DNA of 55,951 nt from an uncultured Lachnospiraceae bacterium (GCA_944381475.1 CALWLH010000076.1:1-55951); one strand, 5' to 3'. Positions 43,737 to 52,531 are shown, counted from the first letter of the stretch. Numbers and translations: made by a program. The notes: generated by a model from the sequence alone, not told the origin.

Positions 43737-44984
43737 TTACTGAATCATTTCCCTTTCGTTTCTCTCAGTCTCTAACATCCAGCTGACAATTTCCTGTTCG
43801 ATCTTACAATCCTGTTCCAGCATAAATGCCATTTCCTCCGGATACATTCCTTTCTCCAGCAACGCCCCCGCTTTCTTCCTATCGTTTTCCTCCAATTTTC
43901 TACCATATTTCCGGTATTTTTCCAGTTCACCACGCCCCATGTGTATCGGCCTAAAATCAATTCCGGTCTTCTTCAGATGCTCGATGATCAGAAATCCATC
44001 CGGATCAAAATCACCGAAATGAAACCACCGGATTTCTCTGTTCTGCTCTGCAATACGAGTCAGAAGACGCTGCTTGGCTGTATTGTGGTATCCGCTTAAG
44101 AACAAATAAAAATAATCCTTCTCTTTCATCCTGTTAAAAGAGGTTAGATTTTCTATGGTCATAACCTGAGAAGCATGAATGTAAATCCGCTCCAATTTCT
44201 GCAGGCTTTCAGAAGAGTATGCCACTGGCGTGTCCAGCGATAATTCCACAGGCGGCAAACCACGGAAAGTCAGCGTAGCCTCTCCCTTTATGTATAAATA
44301 GGACGGATTACTGTAGATGCTGTGTTCTCCCAAAATGATCTGCTCCCTTTCCCGCTCATTGTCTATACCGTCCAGCAGCTCTGCATAATCGCCATATTTG
44401 CTAAAAATATGGCATATGCGGGTTCGGAATTTTTTTTCAAACAGTTTACTGTTACCAAACCGCACAATCGACAATTCCCTCTCCAAAAGCTCCTCTTTGT
44501 TTTCCAATATGAAAAGACATAACGGAAGCAGCTCCATGGCATCCTCCAACGAATACTCCGGTTTGCGCCCCGACTCCAGCAGTCTGATCTGTTCAGCGCA
44601 AAATTTGTTTATAACAGAGTGTTTTCCCCTATAACTCTCATAGAACAAAATCTGTTTCCTGATCCAGGCGTTCTTCTCCTCTCTTCCCAAGATCGCATAA
44701 CAGGCCGGTATCGATTCCGAATTCAGAATAATTTTCCGTATCACCGTTCCCTTTAAATCCAATCGGATGAGCCGTTCCCTTGCCAGCTCCTCCAGCTCCG
44801 CTTCAAACAGGTGAATATTATCCGTATCCTCATAATCGGAAGCATACTCCTTCATAATGCTTTCCGGACTAATAGAAAAAGTCTGACGCACCTGGTTTTC
44901 TCCTTTATAAGTCTTGCTGTTTTCATATTTATCCAGTAATTTAGAGAGCACTTCCCTCTGGAGCTTATCCGCATTAAATCTCAT
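43737..44984 (-). CDS. jetD: Wadjet JetD, Toprim-like nuclease subunit
   Basis: Protein of 415 aa. The N-terminal half matches the JetD arm region (DUF3322-like) and the C-terminal half is the Toprim-like DUF2220 domain. The acidic motifs are visible: Glu in MTIENLTSF and the Asp cluster in FHFGDFDPDGFLIIEHL. JetD is the nuclease of the Wadjet complex, cleaving closed circular plasmid DNA after loop extrusion by JetABC. Its start overlaps the end of jetC by 11 bases. It is the last gene of the operon and looks full length. Confidence 0.92.
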   Translation of the reverse strand: MRFNADKLQREVLSKLLDKYENSKTYKGENQVRQTFSISPESIMKEYASDYEDTDNIHLFEAELEELARERLIRLDLKGTVIRKIILNSESIPACYAILGREEKNAWIRKQILFYESYRGKHSVINKFCAEQIRLLESGRKPEYSLEDAMELLPLCLFILENKEELLERELSIVRFGNSKLFEKKFRTRICHIFSKYGDYAELLDGIDNEREREQIILGEHSIYSNPSYLYIKGEATLTFRGLPPVELSLDTPVAYSSESLQKLERIYIHASQVMTIENLTSFNRMKEKDYFYLFLSGYHNTAKQRLLTRIAEQNREIRWFHFGDFDPDGFLIIEHLKKTGIDFRPIHMGRGELEKYRKYGRKLEENDRKKAGALLEKGMYPEEMAFMLEQDCKIEQEIVSWMLETERNEREMIQ

Positions 44985-47900
44985 TCTGTTTAATCAACCC
45001 CTCCACAACATTTGTGTAACGTCCTGTGATGACAAGGCTTGCCGTAGAATCAATGAATTGTCCGATGCTGCTGATTTTTTCAGGCGGCGCTGCATAAATC
45101 ACCTGGAAACCGTTCGCTTCCAGATATTTTACCATCTGCTCAATCCTCTCTCTGGACAATGCCGAAAACGCTTCGTCAATAAACGCCAGCCGCGCGCAAC
45201 AGCTTTGTCTCGGATAATACTGCATCAAGCTGGCGGCCAGAATAATGAAATATGGCGTCTGCTTTTCGCCGTTGCTGGCCGAGCCCTGCTTCTTTGACAA
45301 ATCCGCTGTAATCTGTGCGTTACCCTGATTGCTTATGATTTCCATATCATAGGAAAAATATTTCCGATAATCCGTGTACTCAGTCTCATCCTCTTCTTCC
45401 AGAATGACGCTCATAAATTCCTGTATGTCATGCTCCATCTCCTCGTCATCCCTCATGAAATTCATGTATACCTCCGGCGAATTCATATAGTCCTTCAGCC
45501 GCCGGCATATCCGGAAGAAGATAGAGCGATCCGCCTTTTCCTTCATCACAAAACGATAGGTATCATTGCCAAAGGGCAGCTGCTTCAATTCCTGATTGAT
45601 CGCTTCAATTTCCAGCTTCGCTTCCGTTACCGTCTCATTGATCTCAGCGACAAAATCATTCATAAAAGCGCTTTCCAATCGCTTTGACTGCTCCTCCAGC
45701 TGCGTCCGCACCTGTTCAATCTTCACATTTGCTATACTGCGATACTGCTCCCGGTAAAAAGGAATATAGGCTGGTCCGTGCTGATACATATCGATTTGTG
45801 TAATTTTGCAGTAATCCAGCTGCGCATTCTCCATTGCCTGTCTGCTCTCGTCTACTTCACCCCGCAGATTTTTTATGGTCTTTTCTTTAATTACCCTGGC
45901 ACTGCCCTGCCGTTTTTTCAGCTTGGCATACTCCTCCAGCATCGGCCGTTTCCATTCCAGGTGTGCCAGACATTCGGCCTCATACTGCTGCTGGGAGATA
46001 TAAATTTCCGCGGTAAGCTGTTTCAGTTTTTCCTCATTTTCAGACATCTGTTTCCTGCATACGCCTATATCTGAATTATTCATATTGTTGCGATCCATAA
46101 CTTCATCAAAGTATTTCCTGGCTCTTTGCTGCTCCTCCAGCGCCGTGGCAAAATCCGGATTGCTTTTCACCCTGTGAATCGCCTGCTCTGTCTCTCTTTG
46201 TTGCTTCATATAGAAAGCCAGTTGATTAGGGGCGGAAAACTGATAGGCATCTGCCCTCCAGATAACCTCATCCAGCTGACCTAACTTCTTTTGGACAGAC
46301 TGCTGTTTTTCACCGATTGCCGCAAGCAGTTCATTCAACTCTTTTTGTCTTCGCAGTACCTCTTCTTTTTGCAATTCGACTGCTTTTGACCCAAGGCAAA
46401 CTCTTGTATCCTTCATGTCCATCAGAGACACCGCATAGCTTTTTGCCAGCATTCCATCCTGCATCAGCCCTCCCTTCGGATGATCGTGCAGCTCTCTCAG
46501 ATCCTTGCAAAGATGTATGCCGTTTAACAGGTAATTGGCATAGCGGCGCCCATAAACATTCGGGATTATCAACTGCTCCGCTGCGCTACCAGGTGTAGCT
46601 TGCGTATCCGGCAGCTTGTCCGTTAATACGATGGTTCCTGTATGAAGCTTATTCTCATGCAGGATTTCCAGCGCCTGATGGGAATATTTTCCATCAATGA
46701 TGACGTGATGGCGTTTGTTCCCAAGAAAGGTTTCTATAGCCATCCGCCAGTCCTCGTTTTTAATATCCTGCACCAGCTCGGCAAAGGTCCGAACCTCCGT
46801 ATGGATACCACGCTTTTCCAATTCCTGTGAAATGAGCGTTTTCGCCGCCGTAATCTTCCTCGGCTCAATCAGGCGATTGGAATTCAGCCTTGCCATCTGT
46901 TCCGAAAGATCGGCCAATTCCCCAGAAAGTTCCTCTTTTTTATCTTCGATATGAACCCTTTCATTCTGTAAAAGTTCCTTTTTTCTATCCGCAAACGTGC
47001 AAAGCCGCTGAAACAGGGCGCTCTTTCTCTCCTCCCCATACCCTGCTTCTGACAAATTCTCTATATATATTCTGTCCGTATCGGAGCCGATCCCCTCCTG
47101 AAGAAGCCACAGAAGTCTGCCAGTCAATGTCCGCTGCAGCTTCTTCAGCCTGACTGTCTCCTCCTCATACTTTTCGATCTGAGGCTTTAATTCCAACAGG
47201 TGACGTTCCATGGACTGAATGCTTGACTGCATTTCCGAAAACATCTCATTGGATTCTGCCGCCTGCAGCCGAGTGCGCGCATATTCCAGCTGCTTTTCGA
47301 TATCCGTCTTTTGCTGTTCCAGCGACTGCAAATGCTGCTTCAAGGCCTGCTGTCGCAGCACTTCCTGTTCTTTTTCCTCCTCCTTTCCCTGTACCTCCTG
47401 ATAAAGCAGCATCAGCTCACGAATCCCCAGCATTCTTATCTTCTTTTCATAATTCTGAGTTTTTCGCTCAATTTCTTCCAGCTTTTCTTTGCCATCCTGA
47501 AGTTCCTTATACGATTCCCGTAATTTTTCAAAATGATCTTTCTGCTCTCTCAGTTCTTTCAGCGAATCCACTTTTCCTGGTTCAAGAACGCATTCCTGAA
47601 TAAACTGGTTGATATTATTTTCCGGATTAAAAGCCATCATTTTTAACAGCTTTGCACGGTATTTTTTCACATCGCATCGAAGTCCCAACGCACGCAAAAT
47701 CTGCTCCGTTCCCTTGTCGCGTCCCATAAAATCCGATGCTTTCGGTTTCTTTCCCTTTATCATCAGCTGACGAAGCGGCGATACATAGAGCTTCTGATCT
47801 TCGATCTTAGAGAAATTGATCTCTTCCATACGGGTATCCCTGGATACAAACCAGGAGGATGATACATCGGATTCACTAGCTGATTCAATGCATACGCCCA

Positions 47901-48219
47901 CCACCAGATACATATCCTCCACCGGCGACCAGAACTCCATTGCAACATAGCTCACCACGGCATCTTTCCGAAGATAGCGGTCGGCTCCGTTGCTTTTCGT
48001 ATCTCCCCGCACATATGCCGTGACGGTCCTGTCTCTGTCTTTTGCGGCCTTATTAAACTGGGTGTTTCCTGTCAAAAGATAGGTCATGGCATCCAGAATC
48101 GTGGATTTTCCACTTCCATTGACTCCCGTAAACAGTGTAGAGCCCTCCAGACGCACGGTGATTTTCTGAAAACGAGACCAGTTAATCAGCAACAGTTTTG
48201 TGGCCGTCTTTCTATTCAT
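44974..48219 (-). CDS. jetC: Wadjet JetC, SMC-like ATPase
   Basis: SMC/MukB-like motor of 1,081 aa. Walker A GVNGSGKST (residues 32-40), two long coiled coils (about 200-400 and 620-880) around a hinge region, then a C-terminal head with signature ASNGEKQTPY and Walker B LAFIDEAFSALS. JetC with JetA (kleisin) and JetB extrudes DNA loops. The start at 48219 overlaps the end of jetB by 8 bases behind GAGG; an upstream in-frame ATG at 48249 would overlap more. The head motifs are intact. Confidence 0.93.
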   Translation of the reverse strand: MNRKTATKLLLINWSRFQKITVRLEGSTLFTGVNGSGKSTILDAMTYLLTGNTQFNKAAKDRDRTVTAYVRGDTKSNGADRYLRKDAVVSYVAMEFWSPVEDMYLVVGVCIESASESDVSSSWFVSRDTRMEEINFSKIEDQKLYVSPLRQLMIKGKKPKASDFMGRDKGTEQILRALGLRCDVKKYRAKLLKMMAFNPENNINQFIQECVLEPGKVDSLKELREQKDHFEKLRESYKELQDGKEKLEEIERKTQNYEKKIRMLGIRELMLLYQEVQGKEEEKEQEVLRQQALKQHLQSLEQQKTDIEKQLEYARTRLQAAESNEMFSEMQSSIQSMERHLLELKPQIEKYEEETVRLKKLQRTLTGRLLWLLQEGIGSDTDRIYIENLSEAGYGEERKSALFQRLCTFADRKKELLQNERVHIEDKKEELSGELADLSEQMARLNSNRLIEPRKITAAKTLISQELEKRGIHTEVRTFAELVQDIKNEDWRMAIETFLGNKRHHVIIDGKYSHQALEILHENKLHTGTIVLTDKLPDTQATPGSAAEQLIIPNVYGRRYANYLLNGIHLCKDLRELHDHPKGGLMQDGMLAKSYAVSLMDMKDTRVCLGSKAVELQKEEVLRRQKELNELLAAIGEKQQSVQKKLGQLDEVIWRADAYQFSAPNQLAFYMKQQRETEQAIHRVKSNPDFATALEEQQRARKYFDEVMDRNNMNNSDIGVCRKQMSENEEKLKQLTAEIYISQQQYEAECLAHLEWKRPMLEEYAKLKKRQGSARVIKEKTIKNLRGEVDESRQAMENAQLDYCKITQIDMYQHGPAYIPFYREQYRSIANVKIEQVRTQLEEQSKRLESAFMNDFVAEINETVTEAKLEIEAINQELKQLPFGNDTYRFVMKEKADRSIFFRICRRLKDYMNSPEVYMNFMRDDEEMEHDIQEFMSVILEEEDETEYTDYRKYFSYDMEIISNQGNAQITADLSKKQGSASNGEKQTPYFIILAASLMQYYPRQSCCARLAFIDEAFSALSRERIEQMVKYLEANGFQVIYAAPPEKISSIGQFIDSTASLVITGRYTNVVEGLIKQNEI

Positions 48220-48874
48220 CGGCCTCGCCCTCTTCTCCCAATCCATCATCTTCCTCCTCGTATTCCTGCCCTTTTTTATCCTTCATTCTCTGATTAGCAG
48301 TCTCTACAAATCTGGCAAACTCATTTCCATCCAGCGCAAACTGGAGAGACGGATATAGCCGTATCAAGCACTCCGGTTCTCCCACCTTTCCCTGCACATC
48401 AATCAGGCTGAAGTGCTCAAACAATGCCAACACCTGTGTCATCAATGTTTTATCAATTTGATCCTTTAATCCATATTTTTCCAGTTCATATTTCAAATCC
48501 ACCACGGATACCAGGATCGAACGAGCTAGGCTTCCCGATCGGATGCGATCCACATATAATGTCCAAAGCGCGCACAACACAAGACTTTCAGCCTTTTTTA
48601 GAATCAGATGATTAGTCTGTATTCTACCGTTTTCAGATACATCCACACAGTTGCGCAGCATGATTACCCCGTTATCCCGGTCAAGAATCACGTCAAATCC
48701 GATATATCCAAAATACCTGGAAAACGGTTCCGGTCTTTTTGAAACAAAAAAATATGCCCGTTTACTCTCTTCATCCTTATCCCGGACAATGAATGTTTGC
48801 TTCAGCAGCCGTCGGCAAATTTTCTGAAACTGTTCCTTTTCTGATGAGGTGTAACTATCCCAGTATTCCTGCAC
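48212..48874 (-). CDS. jetB: Wadjet JetB (DUF4194-like, KITE subunit)
   Basis: Protein of 220 aa of the DUF4194 type, a winged-helix KITE-like subunit that binds the kleisin in the Wadjet motor. The N-terminus WDSYTSSEKEQFQKICRRLLKQTFIVRD is typical and the C-terminus is an acidic tail (YEEEDDGLGEEGEADE). It starts with GTG directly after the jetA TAG (no gap) and overlaps jetC by 8 bases. Confidence 0.88.
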   Translation of the reverse strand: MQEYWDSYTSSEKEQFQKICRRLLKQTFIVRDKDEESKRAYFFVSKRPEPFSRYFGYIGFDVILDRDNGVIMLRNCVDVSENGRIQTNHLILKKAESLVLCALWTLYVDRIRSGSLARSILVSVVDLKYELEKYGLKDQIDKTLMTQVLALFEHFSLIDVQGKVGEPECLIRLYPSLQFALDGNEFARFVETANQRMKDKKGQEYEEEDDGLGEEGEADE

Positions 48875-50290
48875 CTATCCCTCTTCCTTTCTGATAGTAA
48901 AATTGCGGAGAAGCATCTGCTCCGTTTCCATATACCCCTCTTCCAATTCAACGATATACCCGTTCTCCCCGCTATATGCAACGGCTGAAAGACTTGCTAG
49001 AATATCATTTTTGCTCCGGATCGGAATGTGAGCACTGTCAATAAACTCCCGGTCTCCGATCAGCTGCTCCACATAGGCTTTCATTTTTTCCTTGGAATAC
49101 GGATTATAGGCTTCCTTTTTCTGTGCCTGCCTTGCTTCTTCAATCTGCTCGTCCGTCATTTCCTCTATTTCCGTGACCGTGGTTTTTCTAATCTGCTGCT
49201 GTTTCCTTGGATATCGAAGTGACGCCATATCTATAAACTCATTTCTGTCCAGCAAAAACAATCCGTTCATATACTGCGGCATATCATCTTTCATGCCGAT
49301 GTCCTGCATTTCTTCTATTATATACTGAATGGTATTTTCTACCGATCCCCGGATATCCGTTCCCCGGTTATAGATAAAACGCATCCTTCCTACCGCCACA
49401 TGCAGATAAATATTAATCTTGTGTTTGATGTCTTTCATAATTCGGTCATAATCATACGTCAGAAATCTTTTCGTGGACTGAAGCAGGGTTATGACCTTCT
49501 CTTCCGCTTCTTGTTGGGATATCTCGTCTTCCATCGCACTGCCGATCACAAGCAATTCAAAAATTTCTGGATCAGACTGAAGGCGATCCAGTTGTTTCCG
49601 TATAATCCCCCGGTATACATGTATATTCTGCTGCTTCGTCAATCTGGTATATTCCTTAATAAAACTGCCCTCACAATATTCGATGATATTTTCTGTCAAG
49701 CTCTCAAAGGTCCCTTCATTCACCATCCGTTCTATGATTTTACGGATAAAAGTAGCCAATCTCTTTAAGGCTTTGGACAACATTCTTGCATTTCGGTTGA
49801 CCTGAAGCAAGACATCAATATAAGGGTCATTTTTCCACATATCCTCGTTTTGAAGTGTATTGTAAATCGTATAAATATAGCTTGAAAATTCCTCTTTTTT
49901 TGGTTTTTTCAATTCGGCTAGAAATTCAGCCAGCCGAATTCCTGCCTCCGTCATGACAATATGTTTTTCATAAGTCATATCATCTGCTTCTTCCTCCAGC
50001 CATCCCACATCCTGAGAAGATAGCTTGCGGATTACTGCGCCCGCCATATCGTTGTAATTTCTGTTTTCTGAAAGTTTTTCATCCTCCAATTGAACGTGAT
50101 TTTCCATCAAATAAATCGCCAATGCGTCACGAATCCTGTTTCTGGGAATTCTGTAAGATATTTCCCTATCATATTCATCATAGATCACCTGCAGACAGTC
50201 CGCATAGATTCGATGATTGCTGTTGCTTGCAAGATAGTTAAAAAATCCAGACGGTATCACATCAAACAAATTCCGCATGATCTCTTTCAC
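48875..50290 (-). CDS. jetA: Wadjet JetA (kleisin-like subunit)
   Basis: Protein of 471 aa, first gene of the operon. The opening LFDVIPSGFFNYLASNSNHRIYADCLQVIYDEY matches the JetA group that I recall as DUF5716-type (type II Wadjet) rather than DUF3375; this subtype call is from memory. It is mostly alpha-helical with winged-helix ends, as for kleisins. The GTG at 50290 lies very near GGGAGG; the in-frame ATG four codons later (50278) is the alternative. A short ORF (50262-50381) overlaps its start. Confidence 0.88.
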   Translation of the reverse strand: MKEIMRNLFDVIPSGFFNYLASNSNHRIYADCLQVIYDEYDREISYRIPRNRIRDALAIYLMENHVQLEDEKLSENRNYNDMAGAVIRKLSSQDVGWLEEEADDMTYEKHIVMTEAGIRLAEFLAELKKPKKEEFSSYIYTIYNTLQNEDMWKNDPYIDVLLQVNRNARMLSKALKRLATFIRKIIERMVNEGTFESLTENIIEYCEGSFIKEYTRLTKQQNIHVYRGIIRKQLDRLQSDPEIFELLVIGSAMEDEISQQEAEEKVITLLQSTKRFLTYDYDRIMKDIKHKINIYLHVAVGRMRFIYNRGTDIRGSVENTIQYIIEEMQDIGMKDDMPQYMNGLFLLDRNEFIDMASLRYPRKQQQIRKTTVTEIEEMTDEQIEEARQAQKKEAYNPYSKEKMKAYVEQLIGDREFIDSAHIPIRSKNDILASLSAVAYSGENGYIVELEEGYMETEQMLLRNFTIRKEEG

Positions 50291-50381
50291 TCTCCTCCCT
50301 TAGACCAGCTACCAACCATTCCAAAGCGCACTCACACGGTTCTACGCTAATCCACACATTCTCTTCCAGCTGGTGATCCAT
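50262..50381 (-). CDS. Possible 39-aa leader ORF overlapping the jetA start
   Basis: ATG at 50381 to TGA at 50262 encodes 39 residues (MDHQLEENVWISVEPCECAL then EWLVAGLREESERDHAEFV). It sits in the jet leader and overlaps jetA by 29 bases in another frame. No strong ribosome site precedes it. It could couple to jetA translation, be a remnant of a lost gene, or be chance. Confidence 0.3.
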   Translation of the reverse strand: MDHQLEENVWISVEPCECALEWLVAGLREESERDHAEFV

Positions 50382-50452
50382 TTTGCATTCGTTTTGCTTC
50401 AATAGAATTGGATCATATATTACATCGGTTGTTATAAGTCGCCTATAATAAG

Positions 50453-50481
50453 ATTATACCAATTAGTCTAGGGCATTGCAA
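50453..50481 (-). promoter_or_regulatory. Promoter of the jetABCD operon
   Basis: Minus strand: TTGCAA (50476-50481), 17 bases, TATAAT (50453-50458). It gives a leader of about 155 bases before jetA. Confidence 0.7.
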
Positions 50482-50566
50482 CGTTTTTTTCACACCGTGA
50501 TTGCAGCAGCCACACCTATAAATTTGAATTAAATCTGCGGCTATCCGCATTTTTACTTTGAAAGTT

Positions 50567-50651
50567 CCGCCGCCGGATAGGCGGCATCCATTCAGGTATG
50601 CCGAGTGCGCTCGCCAGACTTTCATTGTACGGTGGTATGTCTGGTCACCGG
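50567..50651 (-). repeat. 85-bp structured repeat, copy B
   Basis: 92% identical, without gaps, to copy A (36001-36085). It lies 86 bases upstream of the jet promoter -35 box, between the jet operon and the first Fic gene. Unlike copy A it is not directly behind a T-tract. The stems GCCGCC/GGCGGC and GGTG/CACC are kept. Confidence 0.8.
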
Positions 50652-50697
50652 ACGCATGAAGGTTTAGTTCGAGTAATTGAAAGGAGTCCCCTTTTGC

Positions 50698-50799
50698 ATG
50701 ATCAATGAGCGCAAGGTCATTTATTCCATCAGGAAACCGGAATTTCTTACTATTTCAAAAGGCATAGGCAATCTCCCAATTCAAAAGCAGGTCGGTTAG
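50698..50799 (+). CDS. Possible 33-aa small protein or gene remnant
   Basis: ATG at 50698 to TAG at 50799, with AAAGGAG 12 bases before the ATG. The predicted peptide starts MINERKVIYSIRKPEF. It is convergent with the Fic gene, overlapping its stop by 4 bases. I do not recognise it; it may be the start of a truncated accessory gene. Confidence 0.25.
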   Translation: MINERKVIYSIRKPEFLTISKGIGNLPIQKQVG

Positions 50800-51689
50800 T
50801 CCTGCAACATATCTAAATACATATCCAGTCTTGCATTGATGTATCCTGCAAACAGATTTTCCATTGCTGAAGGATTATGCTTGACATGATATTCATCAAA
50901 TGCATTATAGTAGGCAATTCTATCTGTAAACTTAATATCAATAGGTGGGAATCCGGCTTTCATTAACTCAAGATTTACAAGCAGTCTTCCGGTTCTGCCA
51001 TTACCGTCAATAAAAGGATGGATGCTCTCAAACTCAATATGGAAACGAGCCAGTTTTGTTACGATATGCTCTGTACTTTCAGCAAAATCTCGCAACAACT
51101 GTTCCATCTTCGGCTCAATAAGATAAGGCTGCACGGGTTCATGCTGTGCGCCCATAATACGAACCGGAACTCTGCGGTATACGCCACGGTCTTCTTTCTT
51201 ATCGGCAAGAACGAGATAATGAATCTGTTTGATGATGCTCTCACTAATCGGAACATTATCTTTTACAAGTTCACTCACTAATTCAAACGCCTCTTTATGA
51301 CCGACTGCCTCCATGTGGTCCTTTAATGGTTTCTGGTCAATCGTAAGGCCTCGGAGTACCAAGTCTGTTTCTCGCAGGGTAAGTGTATTTCCTTCGATGG
51401 CGTTAGAGTTGTATGTGTATTCCACGATAAACTCCTCGTTAAGCCTTGCTACTTCGCCCGCTGTTAAAGGTCTTCTACCGTCCAACTCAACCTTTTTACG
51501 GTCAATTTGTGCCAAAAGACTCTCCTTTGATTTGTAACGACCATCGGCAGGTTTCTTTGCATCCACAGGAATTTTCCAACCGCGTCCTTCCTGGTACGCA
51601 CCTGGAATTTTCCCTTCAGAGCAAAGAACCCGGATTCTTCTATCAGAAATGCCCCATTTTTCAGAAGCCTGTTTAACTGTCATAAACAT
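50796..51689 (-). CDS. Fic-domain protein with N-terminal HTH (first)
   Basis: Protein of 297 aa. An N-terminal MerR-like helix-turn-helix (MTVKQASEKWGISDRRIRVLCSEGKIPGAYQ, residues 3-33) is followed by a Fic AMP-transferase domain. The complete active-site motif HPFIDGNGRTGR (224-235) and the inhibitory helix motif SNAIEG with Glu99 are present, so it is probably a self-inhibited class II Fic enzyme that adds AMP to a protein target. A related protein is encoded at 52564-53454. The DNA-binding part suggests autoregulation. Confidence 0.9.
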   Translation of the reverse strand: MFMTVKQASEKWGISDRRIRVLCSEGKIPGAYQEGRGWKIPVDAKKPADGRYKSKESLLAQIDRKKVELDGRRPLTAGEVARLNEEFIVEYTYNSNAIEGNTLTLRETDLVLRGLTIDQKPLKDHMEAVGHKEAFELVSELVKDNVPISESIIKQIHYLVLADKKEDRGVYRRVPVRIMGAQHEPVQPYLIEPKMEQLLRDFAESTEHIVTKLARFHIEFESIHPFIDGNGRTGRLLVNLELMKAGFPPIDIKFTDRIAYYNAFDEYHVKHNPSAMENLFAGYINARLDMYLDMLQD

Positions 51690-51796
51690 AAACTATCCCT
51701 CCAATCTAAGATATAGTATACCCCTTTATCGGAATAATATCAATAATATCGGAACAACATTTAACAAATTAACGGAACAATATTTTCATTTCTTAC

Positions 51797-51940
51797 ATCG
51801 GATAGGGGAAGATTCCTTCCCCCTACCCGCTCACCGCGATAGCTCGCTCATCTCGCGGCATTGCCGCTCGATGACCGTTGCCCGTCGGATGCCCGCTCGT
51901 GCAAGCACAGCGGTCGCCCTCCGGGCGTATCGCGCAAAAA
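51797..51940 (-). repeat. Terminator-adjacent structured repeat, copy 2
   Basis: 144 bases, 97% identical to copy 1 (42482-42625). As in copy 1, on the minus strand it begins right at the T5 tract of a hairpin terminator (51941-51965) with GCGCGATACGCCC. It lies in the spacer between the two Fic genes. Confidence 0.85.
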
Positions 51941-51965
51941 GACACCTGCATAGCTGCATGGTGCC
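51936..51965 (-). terminator. Terminator directly before repeat copy 2
   Basis: CACC-TGCA-TAGC-TGCA-T-GGTG hairpin (51943-51963, one bulge), followed on the minus strand by T5 (51936-51940). The terminator sequence differs from that at copy 1, although the adjoining repeats are nearly identical. Confidence 0.65.
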
Positions 51966-52401
51966 TTCTACTACCCCGAAAAAGGGGATTTGTACATATA
52001 TATTTTTCATCGACTGTGCCGTAGCAAAACCATAGTAAGGCACTTTTCACAACGCCACGATTTGCACTGATTTACCCAACTAATAGCCGACACGAGTTTT
52101 ACTCACAGAGGTAGTGCCATGCCAGATAAAAAGCACTCGTATCATATGAGTTGCCCGACAAATGGGCAACTCATAATATGGTATTGTAACAGATACTTGT
52201 GTCTGTTTTTTGTTCCCATAACGCAAGTATAGCACAAACCGCCACTTTAGGCTACCTTAGCCCACCGTCTAAAGCCAGTGAGATTGCGGTAGCCCTATTT
52301 CAAATTCCGACAGAGATGTCTGATTGATTACTGCATCCCAATCATGAGCTATCTATTATAATCCATGCAAAAACACTGTTTTCATTATCCAAATACTCCT
52401 A
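51966..52401. other. Non-coding spacer with a perfect 11-bp hairpin
   Basis: No convincing gene lies here. ATGAGTTGCCC (52146-52156) / GGGCAACTCAT (52164-52174) is a perfect stem with a 7-base loop and no T-tract. A weaker plus-strand terminator-like structure (CAGATAC-TT-GTGTCTG then T6) lies at about 52189-52213. Confidence 0.5.
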
Positions 52402-52500
52402 CTAATGCTGCTTAACCGCTTCATCCATAATTCCCTTTCCTTTTTTATCACTCATATTTTTACCCATCCAACAAATCAAAAAAACATTATATATATTCAT
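52402..52500 (-). CDS. Possible 32-aa small protein downstream of the second Fic gene
   Basis: ATG at 52500 to TAG at 52402, with CGGAG four bases before the ATG. The peptide contains MSDKKGKGIMDEAVKQH at its C-terminal end. A 25-bp palindrome lies just upstream (52507-52531). It could be a small partner of the Fic enzyme or a remnant. Confidence 0.35.
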   Translation of the reverse strand: MNIYNVFLICWMGKNMSDKKGKGIMDEAVKQH

Positions 52501-52506
52501 TTTCTC

Positions 52507-52531
52507 CGAAGTGTCAAATTGACACTTTGGA
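52507..52531. promoter_or_regulatory. 25-bp near-perfect palindrome after the second Fic gene
   Basis: Twelve-base arms around a central A, with 11 of 12 positions matching; the core is AAGTGTCAA-A-TTGACACTT. No T-tract follows, so an operator is likelier than a terminator. It lies between the Fic stop and the small ORF start. Confidence 0.6.

Noticed and set aside
43670-43740. Protein-like reading after the jetD stop (NAFFRQLLKRRLKQNGYYIS)
   Set aside because: It has no start codon or ribosome site, is in a different frame from jetD and is bounded by stops. It could be a remnant, but nothing supports a gene.
36001-50651. CRISPR array from the spaced repeats
   Set aside because: Copies are far apart, too few and structured, without regular spacers or cas genes.
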